From: Bacillota bacterium
Lineage (GTDB): Bacteria; Bacillota; Clostridia; Oscillospirales; Oscillospiraceae
Length of the DNA stretch: 6,638 nucleotides
Assembly (NCBI GenBank): GCA_029268085.1
Contig: JAJUHD010000144.1
Coordinates: forward strand, 1 to 6,638
Reading direction: 5' to 3'
This document shows, one piece after another, positions 1 through 4,846 of this stretch. Numbering within the stretch: position 1 is the first letter of the stretch; every line of letters starts with the position of its first letter. Under the pieces are notes generated by a model. It was not told the DNA's origin. It saw only the letters and a list, made by a program, of their open reading frames with translations, and did not search any database. The position numbers were made by a program, and so were the translations under genes.

Positions 1-1038
1 GTCAACGCTCAGCAGGCCGTAAATATTATCAAGGTTCTTGTAGTAGCTGACCTCGCTTGTGACTTCTTCAATCTGCTTTGGCAGCGCTTCCTCAGCTTTG
101 GCCGCCTCCCTGCTGCGGCGCTGGAGGTTTATACCGAGAGTAAGCAGCAGCCCTGTCATTACAAAGATCTGAACCGGCGGGAATCCGATTACGATCAAAG
201 AGGGAAGGACACAGCCGGCAATTATGAGTACCTTTGGCTGAGACGTGAACTGCTTTATTACTTCGCTGTTAAGGTCCGCTTCGGACGCGGATCTCGTAAC
301 GACCATACCGGTAGCGATAGAAATCATCAGCGCGGGTATCTGGCTCATAAGGCCGTCGCCGACCGACGCAACGGAATATGTATTGACAACTGAACTAAAA
401 TCTCCGCCCTTTACCACACCGACGATAAGTCCGCCGATAAGGTTTATAAGGGTGATAACGATTGAAATTATCGCGTCTCCCTTTACAAATTTTGCGGCGC
501 CGTCCATGGAGCCGAAGAAATCCGCTTCTCTCTGAATCTTTTCTCTGCGTGTTCTGGCCGTGCTCTCGTCAATGATTCCAGAGCTCAGATCGGCATCAAT
601 TGCCATCTGCTTGCCCGGCATAGCGTCCAGCGTGAATCTTGCCGAAACCTCGGCAACACGTTCAGCGCCCTTTGTTATAACTATAAACTGCACTAGAACA
701 ATTATAAGGAAAATTACAAGACCGACTATTACATCGCCCCGAATTACGAATTCGCCGAATGTTTTTATGACCTCGCCGGCATATCCGTTTCTCGTAAAAA
801 TTGAACGTGTTGATGAAACATTGAGTCCCAGTCTCAGAAGGGTTGTCATAAGCAGAAGCGACGGAAAAATGGAAAACTGCAGCGGTTCGTTTATGTACAT
901 CGATATTAAAAGAATGACTAGGGAAAGAGTCAGATTTAGGATAAACATAAAGTCGAGAAGCTGCGTCGGGAGAGGGACTATCAGCAGAGCGATAATAATA
1001 ATGACAAATACCGCTACTCCGTTGTTCAGAAATCTCAT
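1..1038 (-). CDS. flhA: FlhA, flagellar type III export ring protein (N-terminal half; 3' end outside window)
   Basis: The frame is open for 346 codons from the ATG at 1038 to the left edge, so about half of a protein of about 680-700 aa is visible. It contains the whole membrane domain, with roughly eight hydrophobic segments. The FHIPEP family signature lies in the cytoplasmic loop at residues 127-150 (core ARFTLDAMPGKQMAID), preceded by FIVITKGAERVAEV. EADFFGSMDGAAKFVKGDAI and GDGLMSQIPALMISIATGMV also match FlhA. The last visible part is a charged linker (RRSREAAKAEEALPKQIEE) and the start of the cytoplasmic domain that docks chaperone-substrate complexes. I chose 1038 because AGGA lies 5 nt upstream, overlapping the flhB stop. 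The ATG at 1044 adds two residues and sits 11 nt from an AAGGA in flhB. No frameshift or stop is seen. In B. subtilis, flhF would follow beyond the edge. Confidence 0.96.
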   Translation of the reverse strand, partial: MRFLNNGVAVFVIIIIALLIVPLPTQLLDFMFILNLTLSLVILLISMYINEPLQFSIFPSLLLMTTLLRLGLNVSSTRSIFTRNGYAGEVIKTFGEFVIRGDVIVGLVIFLIIVLVQFIVITKGAERVAEVSARFTLDAMPGKQMAIDADLSSGIIDESTARTRREKIQREADFFGSMDGAAKFVKGDAIISIVITLINLIGGLIVGVVKGGDFSSVVNTYSVASVGDGLMSQIPALMISIATGMVVTRSASEADLNSEVIKQFTSQPKVLIIAGCVLPSLIVIGFPPVQIFVMTGLLLTLGINLQRRSREAAKAEEALPKQIEEVTSEVSYYKNLDNIYGLLSVD

Positions 1039-1045
1039 GTTCATC

Positions 1046-2107
1046 CTATTTCAATTCCTTTTTCTTGATGCTGTATACAAATGCAAGCACCTCTGCTACC
1101 GCTCTGTAGAAATGCTCCGGAATCTCTTTGTCCAGATCCACAGATTCGTAAAGCGCGCGAGCCAGCGGTCTGTTTTCAATGACATAAACGTCGTTTTTCT
1201 CGGCTACGGCTATTATTCTTAGCGCCAAGCTGTCAGTTCCCTTAGCGATTACACGGGGCGCTGAGTTTTTGTCCTGATCATATTTAATCGCAACGGCATA
1301 ATGCGTCGGGTTTCTGATTACGACATCGGCAGTCGGTACGCTCTGCATCATGCGGCGCTTTGCGCGCTGCTGCTGGATCGATCTGATGCGGCCTTTAATC
1401 TGGGGGTCTCCTTCTGTCTGCTTATACTCGTCCTTGACCTCCTGTTTTGACATTCGGAGGTTTTTTTCATATTGCCACCATTGATACAGATAGTCGGCGC
1501 CTGCAACAAAAATAAAGGTTACTCCCGCTTTGGTAACGATCGACATTATGATTGAGCCTGTCCTTGTAAGCGACTGTCCGAAAGTCATGTCCATCATCTG
1601 AGGCATAAGGAAAAGTTCGCTTTTGATTACCGAATATATAACATAGATGACTATAACGATTTTGAGGAGCGACTTTAAAAGCTCCACAAAACTGCGCATC
1701 GAAAATATTCTTTTAAACCCTTTCATGGGGTTGATTCTCTCGGCTTTGAAAGCAAACGCTTTTCCGGAAAAAAGCATTTTGGTCTGAAGCATTGTTGAAA
1801 TAATGGCGACCAGACCGCAGACAAGCAGGGGTATCACTGCTGTTTTTGCAAAAACTATCAAAAGATTTATGAAAAAATGACTCAGCTCGCTATAAGTAAG
1901 CTCCGTTACCGTTGATGCCAGTTTGCTGAAGTACCTTATGCTCTCTTCCAGCGTCCTCATAATCGAAGGCATCATTAGTTTCAGGCAGTAGAACGTCGCC
2001 AAAAGGGTAAATATCGTGACAACTTCCTGGCTTAAGAAAATGTTGCCTTTTTTTCGCTCGTCCTTTTTTCGTTTTGGGGTCGCTTTTTCGGTTTTTTCGC
2101 CTGCCAC
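1046..2107 (-). CDS. flhB: FlhB, flagellar export apparatus substrate-specificity switch (autocleaving)
   Basis: The 353-aa product begins with the typical Lys-rich FlhB N-terminus (GEKTEKATPKRKKDERKKGN, residues 3-22). Four membrane segments follow at about 29-50, 78-106, 144-163 and 186-206, then a conserved linker (MSKQEVKDEYKQTEGDPQIK) and the cytoplasmic domain. The NPTH self-cleavage motif is intact at N266-H269 (VVIRNPTHYAVAIKYD), so cleavage between N266 and P267 is expected. Cleavage switches export from rod/hook to filament substrates. Length is close to B. subtilis FlhB (360). The start is GTG at 2107, 5 nt after a run of seven G; no ATG fits the conserved N-terminus. The coding start is rich in A-runs (A6, A6 and A7 at 2097-2092, 2069-2064 and 2054-2048). 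The TAG stop lies 1 nt from an ATG at 1044 and 7 nt from the preferred flhA ATG at 1038. Confidence 0.97.
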   Translation of the reverse strand: MAGEKTEKATPKRKKDERKKGNIFLSQEVVTIFTLLATFYCLKLMMPSIMRTLEESIRYFSKLASTVTELTYSELSHFFINLLIVFAKTAVIPLLVCGLVAIISTMLQTKMLFSGKAFAFKAERINPMKGFKRIFSMRSFVELLKSLLKIVIVIYVIYSVIKSELFLMPQMMDMTFGQSLTRTGSIIMSIVTKAGVTFIFVAGADYLYQWWQYEKNLRMSKQEVKDEYKQTEGDPQIKGRIRSIQQQRAKRRMMQSVPTADVVIRNPTHYAVAIKYDQDKNSAPRVIAKGTDSLALRIIAVAEKNDVYVIENRPLARALYESVDLDKEIPEHFYRAVAEVLAFVYSIKKKELK

Positions 2108-2112
2108 TGTAT

Positions 2113-2119
2113 CCCCCCC
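2113..2119 (-). promoter_or_regulatory. Poly-G ribosome-binding site of flhB
   Basis: A homopolymer of seven G (minus strand) in the fliR-flhB spacer is the only purine-rich candidate Shine-Dalgarno sequence for flhB. It ends 5 nt before the GTG start. It is unusual because a G homopolymer replaces the normal AGGAGG-type site seen before cheY. Confidence 0.6.
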
Positions 2120-2143
2120 AAAGCGCCGGCAAGTTTGTCACTT

Positions 2144-2914
2144 CTATTTGATGACTCCTATGAGGTTCTGCATCTGAACGAATACTTCGTTTATATACGA
2201 CTGGATAAATTCTGTTATTGGCACCGCAAACAGGAACAAAAGACCCAGTCCAAGGAGGATTTTGAACTGGAAATGTATCGAGAACACGTTGATCTGCGGG
2301 ATTAGCTTCATAAGCACGCCCATCCCGATTTCAAGGACGAACGATGCCGCCATAAACGGAATTGCAAGGTGCATTATCAAACCGAAAGCCGATACGAACT
2401 GGGAACAGATAAAGCTGCCAACGTCAGCCCCGAAATTATAAGCTCCTAGACCCACAAGATCGAAAGTTGAAATTATAAGCCTGACAAATATCAGATGGCA
2501 GTCGGTTATAAAAAAATAAACGATGAACATGATCTGAAACAGGCCGCTGGAGAGCGAAGACTGAATATTCGTTGAAGGATCGAAAGCCCTTGCCATTGAA
2601 AGTCCGAAGCCCATATCTATTACATCGCCGGCGACAAACAGCAGATAGTAATAAATCTGAAAAACAAACCCGAAGCAAAGACCGGCAAAAAGCTCCTTAA
2701 CCAAAGCAAAGACCAGCGAGAAGCCTTCGATTCCGCCCACAGCATCTGCTTGGACGGTAGGGATAATCAACAATGACAGCCCGAGAGCAAAGGCAATTCT
2801 GAACTGCACCGGCACGTTTTTGCGATTTAAAAGCGGATTAAAAAACAGCATTCCGCCTATTCTGGTAAAAACCAGCGCAAAAATATTAATATCGTTTATT
2901 GTCAAGCTAAGCAT
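2144..2914 (-). CDS. fliR: FliR, flagellar type III export gate protein
   Basis: The 256-aa protein is very hydrophobic, with about six membrane segments, and has the usual length for FliR (about 260). Recognisable FliR features are the N-terminal FTRIGGMLFFNPLLNRKNVP (residues 17-36) with RIAFALGLSLLI after it, the KELFAGLCFGFVFQ segment, the AGDVIDMGFGLSMARAFDP motif at about residues 95-113, and LMKLIPQINVFSIHFQFKI near 202-220. FliR joins the FliP pentamer and FliQ in the export gate. The ATG at 2914 follows the fliQ TAA by 3 nt. The upstream purine signal is weak (GGTCGGGC inside the fliQ end), so initiation is probably coupled to fliQ translation. The gene is separate from flhB, with a TAG stop and a 36-nt spacer, in contrast to the FliR-FlhB fusions known in some clostridia. 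Confidence 0.95.
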   Translation of the reverse strand: MLSLTINDINIFALVFTRIGGMLFFNPLLNRKNVPVQFRIAFALGLSLLIIPTVQADAVGGIEGFSLVFALVKELFAGLCFGFVFQIYYYLLFVAGDVIDMGFGLSMARAFDPSTNIQSSLSSGLFQIMFIVYFFITDCHLIFVRLIISTFDLVGLGAYNFGADVGSFICSQFVSAFGLIMHLAIPFMAASFVLEIGMGVLMKLIPQINVFSIHFQFKILLGLGLLFLFAVPITEFIQSYINEVFVQMQNLIGVIK

Positions 2915-2917
2915 ATT

Positions 2918-3181
2918 TTAAAGCCCGACCATCAGATTGATAAGATATGTGAAAAAATCCGTAAGATTTGTCAGCATCCAGGACCCCGCAACGATAAGAA
3001 TAAGCGCGATCGCGATTATCTTCGGCACGAATGTCAGTGTCTGCTCATGTATCTGGGTCGCGGCCTGAAAAATTGAAATAATAAGTCCAATAAGTATACT
3101 GACAATCAGAAGAGGCGCAGAGAGCTTTAAAATAAGCCATAACGCATCTTTAAATACTGTCAGGGTCTCTCCCGGCGTCAT
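2918..3181 (-). CDS. fliQ: FliQ, flagellar type III export gate protein
   Basis: This is a small protein (87 aa from the chosen start) with two membrane helices, about residues 18-38 and 52-75. The conserved FliQ segment lies between and around them (GLIISIFQAATQIHEQTLTF, then VPKIIAIALILIVAGSWML). In the export gate, FliQ subunits wrap around the FliP-FliR core. Two in-frame ATGs exist. The one at 3193 directly abuts its only AAAGGA site with no spacer. The one at 3181 lies 12 nt from that site and gives an MTPGET start, like MTPES in E. coli FliQ. I chose 3181, but 3193 (91 aa) remains possible. The gene follows fliP after 53 nt (41 nt for the longer form), and its TAA lies 3 nt before the fliR ATG. 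Confidence 0.93.
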   Translation of the reverse strand: MTPGETLTVFKDALWLILKLSAPLLIVSILIGLIISIFQAATQIHEQTLTFVPKIIAIALILIVAGSWMLTNLTDFFTYLINLMVGL

Positions 3182-3234
3182 GTCTATGACCATTCCTTTC
3201 CGCTACTCTGCTAAGCATAATACCAAAACAATAT

Positions 3235-4056
3235 TCAGTAATGGAAGCTTCTGATGAGCATATCCATTATAAGGCTCCAGCCGTCGACAACTATGAAAAG
3301 CAAAAGCTTGAACGGCAATGAAATAGTCGTCGGCGGCAGCATTACCATACCCATTGACATAAGCGTACTGGCTACAATCATATCAATTACGAGAAACGGA
3401 AGGAATAGCAGGAAACCGATTAGAAACGCTCTCTTCAGCTCGCTTGTGATAAACGCCGGTACTATGATTTGAAGCCCAAGGTCTTTGAGCTGATCGGCAT
3501 TGATCTCGGTAATTGTATTATTCTTATCCGAAATCGACAGAAACAGATTGAGATCGGCTGATTTCGTCTGTTTCAGCATAAATACTTTCAGCGGTTCCTG
3601 TACTTTATCAATCGCTTCCTCCTGCGTTATCTCCCCTGCCGAATAAGGCTTGATGGCGGTATCGTTCATTTCCGTAATCGTCGGGAACATAATAAAAAGC
3701 GAAAGAAACAGCGCAAGCCCAATCATAACCTGATTAGGCGGCGTCTGCTGCAGTCCAAGCGCATTTCTCAAAAACGAAAACACTATGATAATTCGTGTGA
3801 AGCTCGTCATCATAATGAGCAGAGAGGGCGCTAGGGCGATGAGTGCAAATGTGAACAGCAGCTTAAGGCTGTCCATAGTGCTGCCCTCTCCGTTAGTGTT
3901 TATCGTAAAATTAACCGGCTGCGCGGAAGCCCGTGACGAAAGAACTATGCAGAAGAACATCAGCAGCAATCCGAGCCCGAGTGATCTGTAGAATGTTTTT
4001 CTGCCGATATGTATTCTTTTTGATGCGGGTGCGGTGTCAAGGGTCTTTGATTTCAT
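3235..4056 (-). CDS. fliP: FliP, flagellar type III export gate protein
   Basis: From the ATG at 4056 the product is 273 aa and shows the whole FliP plan. A basic N-terminus precedes a hydrophobic signal peptide with likely cleavage after ASA in SSRASAQP (about residue 45). A membrane segment follows with the conserved MTSFTRIIIVFSFLRNALG and QQTPPNQVMIGLALF motifs. Then come a periplasmic-type loop and paired C-terminal membrane segments with PFLVIDMIVASTLMSMGM, a FliP family signature. FliP forms a pentamer with FliQ and FliR as the export channel. The ATG overlaps the fliO stop (TGATG); GGAG at 4070-4067 lies 10 nt upstream. An in-frame TTG at 4059, spaced 7 nt, is an alternative that adds one residue. 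The protein is longer than E. coli FliP (245 aa) mainly because about 20 residues precede the signal-peptide core. Confidence 0.96.
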   Translation of the reverse strand: MKSKTLDTAPASKRIHIGRKTFYRSLGLGLLLMFFCIVLSSRASAQPVNFTINTNGEGSTMDSLKLLFTFALIALAPSLLIMMTSFTRIIIVFSFLRNALGLQQTPPNQVMIGLALFLSLFIMFPTITEMNDTAIKPYSAGEITQEEAIDKVQEPLKVFMLKQTKSADLNLFLSISDKNNTITEINADQLKDLGLQIIVPAFITSELKRAFLIGFLLFLPFLVIDMIVASTLMSMGMVMLPPTTISLPFKLLLFIVVDGWSLIMDMLIRSFHY

Positions 4057-4430
4057 CAATTCTGTTCTCCATCGTCCGGCTTTTTGAATTTGCCTTTGAT
4101 AACGTCGCGAAAAGTTGAAATAAAATCATTTTGCACAGGTATGTTTGCTTCCGAAAGGTCTGCAAACTGTCCTGCTTCAAATTCGCTGAGAAGCGTGAAT
4201 TCATTGGGCGTAGAACCGATCAGAAAGACTTTCTCTCCCACTTTGACAAGAAGAAGCGATCTGTCTTTGCCGATGACCGTGCTGTCTATAACAGTTATGT
4301 TCTTTGATAAGCCGTAGTTTGGCTTGTAATGCTTTCCGACATATTTCGACACATAGTACGCAGCGGCAAATACTGCGATCATAAGGACTATCGTACCTAT
4401 GATCGATAAAATCTCCGTCCAGCCATTCAA
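4056..4430 (-). CDS. fliO: FliO, flagellar export-gate assembly protein
   Basis: The 124-aa protein has one membrane segment near the N-terminus (about residues 8-27, IIGTIVLMIAVFAAAYYV). A basic stretch follows (KYVGKHYK), then a small cytoplasmic domain with the FliO-type core IGKDRSLLLVKVGEKVFLIG at about residues 53-72. FliO helps assemble or stabilise the FliP ring of the type III export gate. The length is close to E. coli FliO (about 120 aa) and shorter than the B. subtilis homologue, which also has a signal peptide not seen here. The start is TTG at 4430: an in-frame TGA lies at 4451-4449, no other start codon lies between, and an AGAGGTGA site ends 7 nt upstream. The next Met, codon 17, would cut the membrane segment. 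The stop TGA shares a base with the fliP ATG (TGATG). The family is weakly conserved, so the call rests on topology, core motif and position. Confidence 0.88.
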   Translation of the reverse strand: MNGWTEILSIIGTIVLMIAVFAAAYYVSKYVGKHYKPNYGLSKNITVIDSTVIGKDRSLLLVKVGEKVFLIGSTPNEFTLLSEFEAGQFADLSEANIPVQNDFISTFRDVIKGKFKKPDDGEQN

Positions 4431-4437
4431 GCCCTTT

Positions 4438-4445
4438 TCACCTCT
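4438..4445 (-). promoter_or_regulatory. Ribosome-binding site for fliO (supports TTG start)
   Basis: AGAGGTGA on the minus strand ends 7 nt before the TTG at 4430, within the 31-nt cheY-fliO spacer. It supports the non-ATG start of fliO. The nearby ATG at 4426 is out of frame with the FliO product. Confidence 0.65.
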
Positions 4446-4461
4446 TGCTCAGTATCTGATG

Positions 4462-4824
4462 TTAAAGCGGAAGAATTTTATTCACGGTCTGGATGATGCG
4501 CTCAGCCTTGAACGGCTTAACTATGAAGTCCAGCGCGCCGAGCTTGATTGCTTCCATGACCATTGCTTCCTGCCCCATAGCAGAGCACATGATAACCTTT
4601 GCGTCCGAGTCAGCCGCTTTAATCAGGCGCAGAGCCTCAATGCCGTCTACATTGGGCATGGTAATATCCATTATGACCAGGTCAGGTTTCTCTTCTTTGT
4701 AAATTTCGACCGCGCGCTGGCCATCTTCGCCCTCAACGAAGTCGGTGTAGCCGGCCTTGGACAAATGTGTCTGAACCATTTTCCTCATAAATCCGGCATC
4801 ATCTACAATAAGGATTTTATACAT
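4462..4824 (-). CDS. cheY: CheY, chemotaxis response regulator (single receiver domain)
   Basis: The 120-aa product is a stand-alone receiver domain with no output domain. Visible active-site residues are the acidic pair D8/D9 (ILIVDDAGFMRK), the phospho-acceptor D53 (VIMDITMPNVDG), the switch Ser at 81 (IMCSAMGQ) and Lys 103 (DFIVKPF). F100 sits at the position of the signalling Tyr of E. coli CheY. The MCSAMGQ and DFIVKPF motifs closely resemble B. subtilis CheY. Phosphorylated by CheA, it would bind FliM/FliY at the switch, and the CheC-like domain of the adjacent FliY would dephosphorylate it. The ATG start at 4824 has a consensus AGGAGG site 9 nt upstream. The gene begins 22 nt after the fliY stop, in the same place as in the B. 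subtilis operon. A response regulator of another pathway is unlikely given the context. Confidence 0.95.
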   Translation of the reverse strand: MYKILIVDDAGFMRKMVQTHLSKAGYTDFVEGEDGQRAVEIYKEEKPDLVIMDITMPNVDGIEALRLIKAADSDAKVIMCSAMGQEAMVMEAIKLGALDFIVKPFKAERIIQTVNKILPL

Positions 4825-4833
4825 TGCTTGTTT

Positions 4834-4839
4834 CCTCCT
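4834..4839 (-). promoter_or_regulatory. Consensus ribosome-binding site for cheY
   Basis: AGGAGG on the minus strand lies 9 nt upstream of the cheY ATG, within the 22-nt fliY-cheY spacer. It is the only complete AGGAGG I found at a gene start in the window and sits in front of the only clear ATG start with its own spacer, consistent with CheY being made at a higher level than its operon neighbours. Confidence 0.8.
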
Positions 4840-4846
4840 ACAAGTG

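Noticed and set aside
560..1222. Plus-strand open frame of 220 codons opposite flhA/flhB
   Set aside because: It lies antisense to well-conserved flhA and flhB coding sequence, has no recognisable domain and spans two genes. It is a shadow frame.
3194..3234. Possible internal promoter in the AT-rich fliP-fliQ spacer
   Set aside because: TTG and TATTAT-like strings occur, but not with a proper -35/-10 spacing. The spacer is only 41 nt and no terminator precedes it.
4431..4461. Possible terminator or attenuator between cheY and fliO
   Set aside because: No stable inverted repeat followed by a T-run is visible; the spacer mainly holds the fliO ribosome-binding site.
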